Assembly: GCA_029721435.1 (NCBI GenBank) | Contig: CM056577.1 | Span: 27,917,719 to 27,981,718 of the forward strand | DNA: 64,000 nt | Source: Gymnothorax reevesii | Taxonomy: Eukaryota; Chordata; Actinopteri; Anguilliformes; Muraenidae | Direction of reading: 5' to 3' | Shown: positions 9,996-20,311 of the stretch, one piece after another | Layout: every line of letters begins with the position of its first letter | How positions within the stretch are numbered: the stretch's first letter is position 1 | Translations under genes and position numbers: made by a program | Notes under the pieces: model-generated | Databases searched by the model: none | The model's input: only the letters and a program-made list of their open reading frames with translations | Told to the model about the DNA's origin: nothing

Positions 9996-11288
9996 GTGGT
10001 CAAGCAAATTGTTGTTCCGAAGGTCTACAGGAATGAGATCTTAACAATGGCTCATAGTTTACCTTTAGGAGGTCATCTTGGTGTTAACAAGACTGTTGAT
10101 AAGATCATTAAACACTTCCTCTGGCCTTGGCTTCGGAAAGACGCTTCCAACTTTTGCAAAACCTATCACACTTGTCAGGTAGTTGGAAAACACCAGTCAG
10201 ACCCACCTGTAGCTCGATTGCAGCCTCTCCCAGCATTTGGGGAGCCCTTCTCTAAGGTCATTGTTGATTGTGTTAGTCCATTACCCAAGACTAGATCTGG
10301 AAATCAGTACTTGTTGACAATCATGTGTGCATCTACCAGATTCCCTGAAGCCATACCTCTACGCAACATCAAGGCAACTGCAATCTCAAAGGCTTTGATA
10401 AAGTTCTTCACGTTGTTTGGCCTTCTCAGGGAAATTCAGTCAGACCAAGGTAGCAATTTCACTTTTGGATTGTTTCAGCAGGTTGTGTATGAACTAGGTG
10501 CAAAGCAGATTCTTTCTAGTGCATATCATCCAGAAAGTCAGGGTGCCTTAGAGTGGTTTCATTCCACTCTCAAGACAATGATGAGGACTTATTGTTATGA
10601 CTATGAGAAAGACTGGGATGAAGGTGTTCATTTGCTGTTGTTATCAGGTAGAGAAGCAGTGCAGGAGTCTACTGGATTCAGTCCATTTGAGCTAGTGTTT
10701 GGCCATGAAGTGAGAGGACCTTTGCTATTATTGAGTGAACAATGGCAAGAGGAAGAGCCGCACATCAGTCTGTTAGACTATGTTAGCAAGTTCAAGGAAA
10801 GATTGCGTGCAGCATGTGACCTAGCCAAAGAGAACTTGAACTTGAGTCAGGAAAAAATGAAAACTTGGTATGACTATAAGGCTAGAAGCCGTGAGTTTAA
10901 ACCAGGAGACAAGGTCCTTGTGTTGTTTCCCTTGCAGTCCAATCCATTGCAGGCAGGATTTCATGGTCCTCATGAAATTCTGACAAAACTCAATGATCTC
11001 AATTACATTGTAAAGACTCCAGATATAAGAAAGCCAAAACAGTTGTGTCACATTAACATGCTGAAGCCTTATCATGATAGAAATGCTAGGGTTGCAGCTG
11101 TCACTTCAGATCCTCCAATGGCCGAGATTTGTGAAGATGAGGGGGAGTTTCAAGATGGTGAACCTAGAATTAAAGCTGAAGTTCTTTCATATAAATTGTC
11201 AAACTATGAAGTGTTGCAAAATCTTGATGTAAAACTCCAGCACTTAGAACCCTCACAGAGAGATCAGTTTGAGAGGTTGATCAAGTAA
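9996..11288 (+). pseudogene. Integrase of the Gmr1-like element
   Basis: 430 open codons, the longest coding relic in the window. Integrase joins the retrotransposon DNA to the host chromosome. The N-terminal zinc-binding region has H20 and H27, and C54 and C60 with Tyr at 57 where the CxxCxxC pattern usually has Cys, so the finger may be damaged. The catalytic core shows D91 (IVDCV), D150 (QSDQGSNF) and E186 (ESQGALE), a D,D35E spacing. The C-terminal GPF/Y-type module includes FHGPHEI and CHINMLKPYH. The frame opens after the TAG at 9990 and ends at a TAA at 11286, beyond which RT sequence follows in the same order as in Gmr1 elements. Confidence 0.92.
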
Positions 11289-11999
11289 TATGAGGCTCCG
11301 TTTTCTGATGTTCCAAAGAGGGTTTCTATGGCCTCTCATGATGTAGATGTTGGTGAGGCCGACCAATTAAACAGCATCCGTACCGGATGAATCCTGAAAA
11401 GAGAAAGATTGCTGAGAAAGAGGTTGAGTACATGTTACAACATGATATTATCAGACCCTCCAACTCAGATTGGAGTTCACCCTGTGTGCTAGTTACAAAA
11501 CCTGATGGAAGTACTAGATTTTGTACAGATTATCTAAAGTCAATGCTGTAACTAGAACTGATGTGTTTCCACTACCTTGGATTGATGATTGTATCGATAG
11601 AGTAGGGCAAGCTAAGTTTCTGACCAAGATTGAATTACTGAAGGGTTATTGGTGTGTGCCTTTATCTGAGAGGGCCAAGAGCATCTCTGCTTTTGCCACA
11701 CCATCTGGGTTGTACCAGTATGAAGTCCTATCCTTAGGCATGAAAAATGCCCCAGCCACATTCCAAAGGATGAAAGTCTACAATCGACGGATTGCCACAC
11801 ACGGGTGCATACATCGATGACCTGATCACATGGAGTGACTCCTGGGAAGAACATCTAAAAGAAGTAGAGACGTTGTTCCAGCGCCTGACCCAGGCTAACC
11901 TGACTGTTAACCTGAACAAGAATGACTTTGGTTGTGCTACTGTCACTTATCTTGGCTACGTCATAGGCCAGGGTAAGGTGGCACCCATAAATGCTTAAG
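11289..11999 (+). pseudogene. Reverse transcriptase of the Gmr1-like element
   Basis: RNA-dependent DNA polymerase. Visible in pieces over at least two frames: SDWSSPCVLVTKPDGS at about 11467-11514, then a frame (11521-11820) with KFLTKIELLKGYW and LSLGMKNAPATFQRM, then another (11792-11998) with the catalytic YIDD at 11810-11821 and LTVNLNK. The catalytic motif is intact but the gene is split by frameshifts, for example near 11770-11790. It lies downstream of the integrase, the reverse of most Ty3/gypsy elements. Confidence 0.9.
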
Positions 12000-12602
12000 T
12001 CCAAGCCATCATGGACATTCCAGTTCCTGACAACAAAAAAACTTTGCGCCGGTTCCTTGGAATGATCGGGTACTACCGCAAGTTCTGCAAGAACTTTGCT
12101 GAGATTGCTCTCAGTCTCACTAACCAACTGGAGAAAGGTGTAAAGTTCACTTTGGATGATGCATGCTAGAGAGCCTTCGATTGCCTGAAGTCTCTGCTGT
12201 GTCACTTCCCCATGCTTCAACAAACCGTTCTCCATCACGGTCGACGCTAGCGACTAAGTTTGTGGATCTGTGCTCCTACAGAGAAGTGACTCTGATGACA
12301 TTGAGCATCCCGTGGCATACTTCTCCAGGAAGTTCAATCGCCACCAAAGGAACTATTCCACAATAGAGAAGGAGCTGTTGGCTCTGGTTCTATCTTTACA
12401 ACACTTTGATGTTTATGTTTGTACAGGGCAAAAGCCAATGATTGTGTACACTGACCACAATCCGTTAATGTTTTTGAGTAAGATGAAAAACAAGAATCGG
12501 AGATTGTTGAATTGGAGTTTGATTTTACAGGAGTTTGACTTGGAAATTAAGCATGTAAAGGGTGCTGACAATGTGATTGCTGATTGCTTATCCCGTGTTT
12601 GA
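12000..12602 (+). pseudogene. RNase H of the Gmr1-like element
   Basis: Degrades RNA in RNA-DNA hybrids during reverse transcription. Best preserved part is 12270-12602: HPVAYFSRKFNRHQRNYST, EKELLALVL, VYTDHNPL and a C-terminal HVKGADNVIADCLSR, all typical of Ty3/gypsy RT-RNase H tethers. The stop at 12600-12602 is the natural end of pol. The connection to the RT at 12000-12270 is frameshifted, with a TAG near 12168. Confidence 0.88.
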
Positions 12603-12730
12603 ATATGTATATATATATCATGTGTTTATTTGAATATTGTATTACATGTATATATAGACAAGTGTCCACTTAACCATTTTGTATTGAAAAGAAAAAATTT
12701 TGCCTTCATGAGTCAATATTTTTCCCTTTT

Positions 12731-12758
12731 GGAATGGAGGTGTAATGTGAATAGAGGC
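12731..12758 (+). other. Purine tract and 3' LTR stub
   Basis: The purine-rich GGAATGGAGG directly precedes TGTAATGTGAATAGAGGC, the first 18 bases of the LTR. The sequence then departs from the 5' LTR entirely. Confidence 0.8.
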
Positions 12759-13288
12759 AATCATCACATGACATCATTAGCCTCTCTCTGGAACGACCCA
12801 GATGCGAAGAGCGACAGCACAGTTCTTACGTTAATGACCACGGTTATGTTTTGTGGATAATTGCTGTGGCTGGATAGCTGTTCATCCAGAAGTTGGCAAA
12901 GATAGATGATTGCCTCATGCACGGTCCAGACAAAACCGCTGGATGCACTTGATGTTTGTTAGTCCCAGGATATATGCGTGTTTGTCTTCAAGCTCGGCGG
13001 GCTCCTCTTACTCTTTCCCAATCGCAAGAGTGCAAGCAAATGCAGGACTGGCATTTTGGTTTTAGATTTTGAAGGCATGGTAGAATGATGGTCTTATGTA
13101 TACTTGTATTAATTGTTTTGCGTTTGTAATTGAACTGATTGGAGAAGAGGCTGATGCGTAATATCATGTGATGATTTCATTTGATAAATTATTATGGCTT
13201 TGAGAAATGTAGTTAAGACATAAGGAAGAACAATCGAATATTAAATGTCTCAACCTTTACCGTGTTAAATAAAATAAAATTAATGTTA
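12759..13288. other. Unannotated, right flank of the retrotransposon
   Basis: No LTR similarity and no recognised gene. Confidence 0.4.
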
Positions 13289-13753
13289 GCTGCCGGGTAG
13301 CTCACTCGGTTAAAGCTGCAGTCTGTAGTTTTAGAAAAGTAACTTTTTGTCATTTTTGCTAAAACTGTCACTGTGTACTGACAGTATTACATATAACTAG
13401 TACTCTGTAATTAAAAAAAGGCTCATTTAAACCCACCTAAACTTGCTCCTACTGCAATTTAAAAGAATCGTTCGGACCGACTAAAAGAACCAATTAGAGC
13501 CAGGATGGTGTCTGACAGCTGTCAAACAGTGCACATGCACGCGCTGCAGACAGCCCCCTCCCCCTTCCTCCTCAGTTCACGCCAGTGCTCAGTCAAGTTC
13601 AAATCTCCGAGAGCAGGTTCAGGAGCTTAGAGCCATCAGTGAGGAAAAAAATGTCGATACCTCAGTTTCCAGAAACAGCACACATGGCTAAGACTAGTAA
13701 AAAAGGAAGCCAGAGGAAAAAAAGCACAAAAGAAAGAATTTAAGAAAACCCAG

Positions 13754-13864
13754 GATAAAACCAGAGTGAACATCGGAGTGGATTTTTAAAAGTGGAAGGA
13801 ACTCTGTGATCTGAAAGGATTAAAAACTGACGCAGAGTTTGCGACCTTTCTCCTTGACAGATAA
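13754..13864 (+). pseudogene. Short coding relic in the TTAA element
   Basis: One frame reads KTRVNIGVDF, a TAA at 13887-type position (13787-13789), then KWKELCDLKGLKTDAEFATFLLDR before a stop at 13862-13864. The second part has the feel of a conserved motif seen in fish transposon-linked proteins (LKTDAE..FLLD), but I cannot name the family. It may be the start of a transposase gene mostly lost from this copy. Confidence 0.4.
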
Positions 13865-14416
13865 ACCCCTTGCTTTATTTGTTGGTTCATTTTTGCTTTG
13901 CAAATAAGCGAATTGGCGTCGCTGACATGAATACCAAACTAACCCCAGCCCTAACCAGCATCAATTCATTTTCACTCTGCAAATAAGCGTGTGAACGTCG
14001 CTTACAAGCACAGTCGCTGTTCGAATAGCCAGAGTCTTGTAATTGTTACAGTACTCCGCAGTGCATGTGATGTTACTGTGATGTTGCAGTCGAACTAACG
14101 TTAGCTTGTTTCGGATGATAAAGCTAACGTCACTGGCGTTGTTTTATTAGAAAGCAGCAGAAAATCACTTTATGAAGTGACCTGGCAGTCTTATCAGTTG
14201 TGTTGTTGTCCTTATAAATATGTGCAACATTTCTGTGCTCTCACAGCTAAATGCTGACATACATGAGTTACTGGCCATTCAGCTGGATTCACAACAGTTT
14301 CTGTACTCAAAAAATGGGTAACTTCCTGAAATAAGTGTGTGCTGGGTTTTTAATGAATACATTCTGCTGTAGATTACTTTTCATGTCGACGTGATTTATT
14401 TCTGCTCGTTTGTTGG

Positions 14417-15143
14417 CAGGCGTGTCGTTGGACTTGAAAAATCCGGGGCTAATAACCCTGATTTTTTTTGGAAAATAATTAATCCTGGCTAATTCTAGAT
14501 GGGTTTCCGTTATCAACATGTTTTTCAATTCACGAATAATCAAGTGGCAATCGAAGACACGGCTTCTTTTCCTCATGCGACCTTAAAGCGACAAAATAAT
14601 GGGCTGCATTCAGGACAGAAAAATAATTTAATTATAATTATGTCTATGCACCTGCACTCGGCGACGGCTTTTCAGACTAGTAAGTGGTTTCGTCCGTTTA
14701 CATTTTGCAATCGGAATTAAGCGACCGTGCCGCAAAAACAGGTGTATGTACTAAACGCTGAAGTTACCTTCATTCGCTGAAGATATGAAATGCCATCACC
14801 GAGTGCTGGTGCATAGACCTAATTATAATCTAATTATTTTTCGGTACTGAATGTAGCCTATTTTTTTGTCGCTTTTAGATTGCATGGGGGAGATAAGCCA
14901 TGTCTTCAACTGCCGCTTGATTATTATTGAATTGGTAAACGTGTGAATGAAGGAATTTTCCAGGACTAATTATTATCCCTCGCCGCGCGATTAGGGCGAA
15001 GCGGGGATATAGCATTGGGCTCCGTCCGTACGGACACATAAAATTGAGGTGCCGGGGGATATTGGCATGTTAGTGGCAAACACTTGTCTTCAATAAAAGG
15101 AGGGATATTAGCCCCGGAATTTTCAGGTCAAATGACACGCCGG
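14417..15143. mobile_element. hAT-like foldback element, nested copy
   Basis: Flanked by a perfect 8-bp duplication TTTGTTGG (14409-14416 and 15144-15151). The ends are CAGGCGTGTC and, reversed, CCGGCGTGTC, extending to about 40 bp of inverted repeat with CCGGGGCTAATA. Internal arms (about 14485-14660 and 14808-14975) are also complementary over roughly 165 bases, so the single strand would fold into a long hairpin. The arms share sequence with the copies at 36270, 38375 and 49704. No transposase is encoded; 8-bp duplications point to hAT. Confidence 0.8.
14974..15087 (+). repeat. Palindromic dispersed repeat, copy 2
   Basis: Same start (TATCCCTCGCC) and end (GTTAGTGGCAAACACTTGT) as the copies at 6217 and 61994, with a shorter variable middle. 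It sits in the right arm of the foldback element, absent from the left arm, so it probably inserted later. Confidence 0.8.
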
Positions 15144-15545
15144 TTTGTTGGCCAGCAGTGTTGACTGTTCGCAACAGAAACGTCTCGCCTCGGCAACTTG
15201 GCTGCTTTCATAATGTGAACGTGCAAAGTCTCTCCACAGTTGCATGCAACAGTTCGCGTGCCTTCGCGAGCATGGTAGCTTTCTAGGGGAGGGTCTGAGG
15301 AGTGCAGTGGAGAGGGAGGGGGAGGGATCTGAAAGTTGCTTTTTTCAAATTTTTGTGCGAAGTCCTGTCTCTCCTCAAAGTTACAGACTGCAGCTTTAAG
15401 GCTCAGCATTGCAGTGCAGAAGTGACTATTACATCGCGGGTTCGAGCCGCAGTCATACCAGCCGACAGTGGTCGGCAGCTTTTTCAGCGTAGCCATCGCG
15501 CTACAGGGATTCAAATTGGGAAGGGACTGCCAGGTTAGGGAAAAT

Positions 15546-16910
15546 AAATAAACAGCTTTGTTCGTTGCTCAAGCGCCTCCTGTTGGCCAGAAAGGCGCTC
15601 GTCAGGAAGATTCAAAGTCTGTTCATGTCCGGGCATCCTCCGCCCTGGTTCTGAACTTGCGAAGATTCAACCAATGAGTGTATAAGAAGCAGTAGCTGAC
15701 GGGCACGTGCTTCGGAGGAGAGCCGTGAACTGTCTTCTCTATCCTGAGTTGGCAGCAAGGGGTTGCATTTGAGCAAGCTTTGTACATAGTTCATCAATTG
15801 GGCACTGCAGATTCGGGTGGGATTGGAGATGCCAAATTTATTTATTTATTTTAATTAATGTTAAAATTCGGCCTATAACCGACATCAAACGCAATATTCC
15901 ATTTTGCGTTATGTTGGCGCTTGACCTTAATATAGCCCACAAAAGCGCTTAGCAGAAAAAGCGCGTAAGCCAGGGGGAGAATACGCTTACGTGTTATTAG
16001 CATGAGAAACGCCCAGAAAAGCCCCGATTTTGGCCTTGCTCCGCCCCAAGCTCATAACTGTCTTCGGAGCGCGTAATTCACAGACTTAAGTCGAGGGGAG
16101 AATACGCGTAGGCTGAAAAGCGTATCGCTTTCGACTTACGCGAATGAGAGAATAGACCCCTTAGTTAGCAACTACGCTTTTGGGAAATGTATCCCTGGTT
16201 CTAGCTTTTGACTGAATATGGCAGAGCGTATGTCCCTCTATTCACGAAGGACAAAACCACAATTATCTTTCCTTTGTTTCATCGTTAACAAATTTTATGC
16301 ACAAATTTTCATTTTTAGCCACCACAGTAAGACTTTGAGGTAAGATTATTTTTCCTCTCTCATGGTACATATGTGTAGCATCCATACGATTTGTGTTGTA
16401 TGTTCAGAGACATGTATTCTGTGTAATCAAAGTGAAAGTGAGTGCGAGTGACTGACCTAGTTTTTGGTACATGTGCTTGAATAGAATTGTTCCAAGTGCA
16501 GTAGAGCCAGCTAATGCTGAGCCATGGCTCATGGTACCCCACCATACTAAACAAATTAGCCTTGTGAAAACCTGCACAAGATCGAAGCCAAATATTCACA
16601 GTGATATCTCTGGAAAAAGGCACAAGATTAATGCAATGAATATAAGTATATGCCACAAACGTGTCTTTGTCCCCCGCCACAAGATGTGAAATCGTGTCAA
16701 AATGAGCAATCTCTCGGTGTGACCTTGAGAGTGACGCCAAAGGTCACCAAAATCGACTGGCGCTGGGGTATCACCCTAATACATGTTGACATGAAAGGAC
16801 AAGGTTCACTTACCATCAAAATTGGCCCTGTCTAAAAACTAATAATCATTGGTGTCATTTATTGACATAATAGCCAAAATTTTTAAAAATTAATGTTATA
16901 AGCCTTACTG
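15546..16910. other. Unannotated
   Basis: No gene recognised. A GC-richer stretch with repeated 'acgc', 'gcgc' and 'ggggagaatacgc' strings lies at 15940-16150; 'gggagaatacgc' occurs twice (about 15976 and 16097). Confidence 0.4.
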
Positions 16911-16917
16911 CCCCATG

Positions 16918-16931
16918 GTTGCCATGGCAAC
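16918..16931. promoter_or_regulatory. RFX/X-box-like palindrome, unit 1
   Basis: GTTGCCATGGCAAC, a perfect 14-bp palindrome equal to the canonical RFX X-box consensus. Binding is inferred. Confidence 0.6.
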
Positions 16932-17083
16932 GGAACAGGAAATTGCACCATGCAAAATGTCATTATTTGGCATATTTTCAATCCCAAGAGCAAAAGAGTT
17001 CAATATATTGTCTTATAAACCATGTATAGCAATTATTATACAAATAATTAACAATTCAACATTACCAGGATGTCTGGCCCATG

Positions 17084-17097
17084 GTTGCCATGGCAAC
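17084..17097. promoter_or_regulatory. RFX/X-box-like palindrome, unit 2
   Basis: GTTGCCATGGCAAC again, exactly 166 bases after the first. Confidence 0.6.
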
Positions 17098-17249
17098 GGG
17101 AGAAGAAATTGTTCCATTCAAAATGTCATTATTTGCCATATTTTCAATCCCAAGAGCAAAAGAGTTCAATATATTGTCTTATAAACCATGTATAGCAATT
17201 ATTATACAAATAATTAACAATTCAACATTACCAGGATGTCTGGCCCATG

Positions 17250-17263
17250 GTTGCGATGGCAAT
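17250..17263. promoter_or_regulatory. Mutated X-box-like site, unit 3
   Basis: GTTGCGATGGCAAT: same position in the third unit with two substitutions. Confidence 0.45.
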
Positions 17264-17415
17264 GGGAGAAGAAATTGTACCATTCAAAATGTCATTATTT
17301 GCCATATTTTCAATCCGAAGAGCAAAAGAGTTCAATATATTGTCTTATAATTTATGTATATCAATTGTTATATAAATAATTAACAATTCAACATTATCAA
17401 GATGAGTGGTCTATT

Positions 17416-17429
17416 GTTGCCATGGCAAC
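17416..17429. promoter_or_regulatory. RFX/X-box-like palindrome, partial unit 4
   Basis: GTTGCCATGGCAAC, 166 bases after the third site, just before the array stops. Confidence 0.6.
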
Positions 17430-17435
17430 GGGAGA

Positions 17436-19865
17436 TATAAATAAAAAACATGAATAAATAAATAATAAACAGAAATGTTTAATGAAACAGTTAAGTAAGT
17501 TAGGAAAAAATACTGATATTAGGTCTAGAAAAAAATAGGTTAGGTTCCTATTACGTCCCAAATATAAATAGGGTAGGTAGGTAGGAACATAATTTTATTT
17601 TTAAAAAATATTTTAATGCAGTACTTCTTAATGAAATTTCAAACCACAATAAAGCCACTCTATAGGCCCTATACTCAAATCTCTACAGTAATCTCAAAAA
17701 TTATTAATTTTTGTCCAAAAAGTGTGCAACGACAGTAGGCAAGATACCTTTAGCAATCAAAAAAGAAAATAAAATGTGTTGGGTAGGGGGAAAATAGGGA
17801 CTGTCGGGTAATGGGACTCACGGGTATTTTTTTCTATGCCTTATCACACTTATACTGGAGCAAAATTATATTTGTCTTTTATATTTCTGAATTAATTATG
17901 CTACCCATTAATTATATTAAAAACAAAATTAAGGTCAGATTCAATTCCGTTCACAAACTTCAAAGTTGCATAATATGATGCGTGCTCAAGGGCCGAGCTG
18001 ATCGAGGGGCGAAATGTCGGGCATCGATCAGGCATCAGATAGCCTATAGGCCTATCCTATTTTTCAAAGAGTTATTTATTGGTTCTACATCTCTACCATA
18101 ACTCAGAATATCCGTATATGAACAGATTTTCATAGATTTTGCATAGATAAATCTTACCTTTCCTCGTGTACCTGTCGTTCACCTGGGTTCACCTGGAGCA
18201 TTTCCTTATCGGATCATTGTCAAAAGACGAAACTGGGTCATCGCGCCGAAAAGCCTGACGCCACTGATTATCTGGCTCGTACATTGAGTAATTAGACCTA
18301 ACACTCAACGACACTAAACTATTTACTCGATATTTACATATCAGACATATTAGAGAAGAATCATCATTCAAAATATTACGCGTCTACAAAGCAGGAAATG
18401 CGAACAGCTGTACATCTAAGAATGCCGCTTACGCAAGAGGTGCAATTGAAAAGTTGGATTTCAATATGAAATACGATTCGTGCCTGGTGTTGAATCCTTA
18501 GCAAAAAACACACAATCCTCACATTTGTTTGATTACACATAAAAATACTTACAGTTGTATGAAATAACGTTACATTTTAAGTAAGCCTAATATTTTAAAA
18601 AATATCACGAAATACAATTTTATTTCCGTTTGTAAATGTCAATCCCACATTTATATATTTTGCGTAACTAAGCGCGTCACTAATGTAAACTACTCATTTT
18701 CGAAATTAAACTCGGACGGCAGGCCTCGCCCACAATCCAACCTACACAAATAAGTAAAGAATTTATAATAGATTCGATTGATATATAAATTATTTTGGGC
18801 GAAGTATGCCGCCCACGGGAAAAACTGATTTGAACGTCGTCTTTTTCGCTCGAAATCTCTTGAAGTGAAGTCATTGCCTAGTTGAAGCATCCGTAAAATC
18901 AATTTCGGGTCTTGGTAGCCAACGGCAAGTTTATTGTTGGACGGCATGTATCTCTAACGATTGATTCGACAAATGAAAATTGTTCAAGGTTGTGTTTTGT
19001 AATTTACAAAAATACAGGGCCAGTGATGTGGGTTAGTGAATCTCGTTCTTTGAAGGAAATCCGTCAATTTGTTCTTGAGATATCTCGCTGACAAGGATTC
19101 GGGACGGACGGACTTACAGACGGACGGTTGTGAATACTATGTCCCGACGGGGACAATTATGGAGAGATAGGTTTATAATGTTGTATAATGTCTTTTATCA
19201 GCAGTCGAAAAAGACGACTGGTAGATTCGTGAAACCACTAGTTTAAGATACTGACAATATCCAGAAAGAAGGTATCATCACGTGCCTCCCACCTCCTTCA
19301 ACAGTCGGAGGGACCAACAGAACTGAATCAATGCTGTCATTCCCAAATGACCTCAAGAAGTACTCTTGCATTTAGGCCTTCCAACACAGGTTGTCATCAT
19401 ACTGCAATTAATATGTCTTGCTTCCAACATACAGGCCTCGCAGACATTCTGATTACAGGACATAGGGCCTTTACACCTAGCTGACATTGTCGAAGGAACT
19501 TCAGAGTATTGTTCGGTGGCTTGCGGTGTTGTACTCCTGATGTTAACCAAAAAACTAATGTGTTAAAGGATTTTAGGAAATAAATTGCGCTATTTCATTC
19601 CATTTTGGCGTTTTTAATAAAGGCCCTCACTTGGGGTGCCTTGAGCCAGTTGACAAGGAATTTTTAACTCCTCTGGATTGTTAAATTTAGATTATTTTAG
19701 AGGACATCCTTGGCCATGATTAGCCACTTGAAAAAAGTCAGAATGATAACCACAAAACTGGCTTGGGTCAAAAATGTAAAAAATGGCTCATCGTACCCCA
19801 CTCTCCCCTACATGTGAAAGCTGCGTCATTTTCGCAGTGCTGCCAATAGTGAGAAAGAATGATTC
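17436..19865. other. Unannotated AT-rich stretch
   Basis: No gene recognised. 'gtaggggg' at about 17784 and the reverse strand of 'cccactctcccctac' near 19798-19812 look faintly like opposed ends of an old element; too weak to call. GGACGG runs at about 19103-19128 are a short tandem motif. Confidence 0.4.
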
Positions 19866-20120
19866 ATGGCACACAGTGGGCTTCATAATTCATTGGACAG
19901 TGACTCATTCCTTGTTCAGTTGAATCTGATGGCTGACTTGATCACCAGATTTGAATCCATTTTACATGCTAAAGAGCAGACAAAAGGCAATAAGTCCCTG
20001 AAACAAGCAGAAAGTGACGTTGGCTGCAGTACTGGTCTGGCAGAGCATGACAAGGAAGGACACGTAGCGTCTGGTGAAGTCTATGTGCCACAGACTTCAC
20101 CCAGTGACTGCAATCCATGA
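19866..20120 (+). CDS. Unrecognised 84-codon open frame
   Basis: Begins after an in-frame TGA at 19860 with ATG and ends at TGA. The peptide is polar, has a LMADLITRFESILHAKEQ helix and no low-complexity bias, so it is more protein-like than most open frames here. There is no known domain, no clear splice site and no polyadenylation signal. It could be a decayed transposon gene tail or chance. Confidence 0.15.
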   Translation: MAHSGLHNSLDSDSFLVQLNLMADLITRFESILHAKEQTKGNKSLKQAESDVGCSTGLAEHDKEGHVASGEVYVPQTSPSDCNP

Positions 20121-20311
20121 ATGCACCAGAAAATCTAAAAAATTATCACCATATTGTACATTAAATTAAGCAGTCCAAAATGATTTGATGCGTCTGAAAG
20201 TTTGGTGGGGGGGGGTCACAGTGTGCACAGTGTGGAAAAGGTGTTTTACATTTCTAAACGGTTCAGGTGTTCAGGTGATGTGGATGAAAATGCCCCAAAA
20301 TTAACACTAAC
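20121..20311. other. Unannotated
   Basis: Short spacer before the candidate LTR, with a (G)9 run at about 20208. Confidence 0.4.

Larger units (their letters stand above)
7237..12758 (+). mobile_element. Gmr1-like Ty3/gypsy LTR retrotransposon (decayed)
   Basis: In order: 5' LTR, tRNA-Pro-type primer site, gag with SCAN-like capsid part and zinc knuckle, aspartic protease, integrase, reverse transcriptase, RNase H, purine-rich tract and the first bases of a 3' LTR. The integrase-before-RT order differs from ordinary Ty3/gypsy elements and is the published hallmark of the Gmr1 group, whose capsid is also the known source of the vertebrate SCAN domain. All genes carry stops and frameshifts. 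The 3' LTR is missing apart from about 18 bases. Confidence 0.93.
13314..15395. mobile_element. TTAA-flanked transposon inside the SINE
   Basis: Terminal inverted repeats: left 'AGCTGCAGTCTGTAGTTTT', right (reversed) 'AGCTGCAGTCTGTAACTTT', flanked by TTAA at 13310-13313 and 15396-15399. TTAA duplication is known for piggyBac and Kolobok superfamilies; I cannot decide between them. Length is 2082 bp, of which about 730 bp is a later hAT-like insertion. One short coding relic is visible at 13754-13864. Confidence 0.75.
13289..15545 (+). repeat. tRNA-derived SINE split by a transposon
   Basis: A left piece (13289-13313) carries an A-box-like TAGCTCACTCGG at 13298. A right piece starts after 15399 and carries a B-box GGTTCGAGCC at 15439, followed by a SINE body to about 15545 (end uncertain). 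The break lies at TTAA, present at both junctions. If one TTAA and the inserted DNA are removed, A box and B box are about 55 bases apart, suitable for a tRNA-type RNA polymerase III promoter. The SINE family is unknown to me. Confidence 0.7.
16911..17435. repeat. 166-bp tandem repeat, about 3.2 units
   Basis: Three near-identical units starting at about 16911, 17075 and 17241, plus a short fourth start to about 17435. Each opens with an X-box-like palindrome and contains 'caatcccaagagcaaaagag'. The open frames inside (89 codons, repeated with 166-bp offset) are artefacts of the repeat, as 166 is not divisible by three and each ends in the next unit. Confidence 0.95.

Noticed and set aside
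16915..17350. Two 89-codon open frames with repeated peptides
   Set aside because: They are the 166-bp tandem unit read across its boundary; 166 is not a multiple of three and there is no coding signature.
16911..17435. CRISPR array
   Set aside because: The units are directly adjacent 166-bp tandem copies without spacers, in vertebrate-type DNA.
17780..19812. Large transposon with 'gtagggg' type ends
   Set aside because: The two candidate ends agree only over a few bases and no coding content or target duplication is visible.
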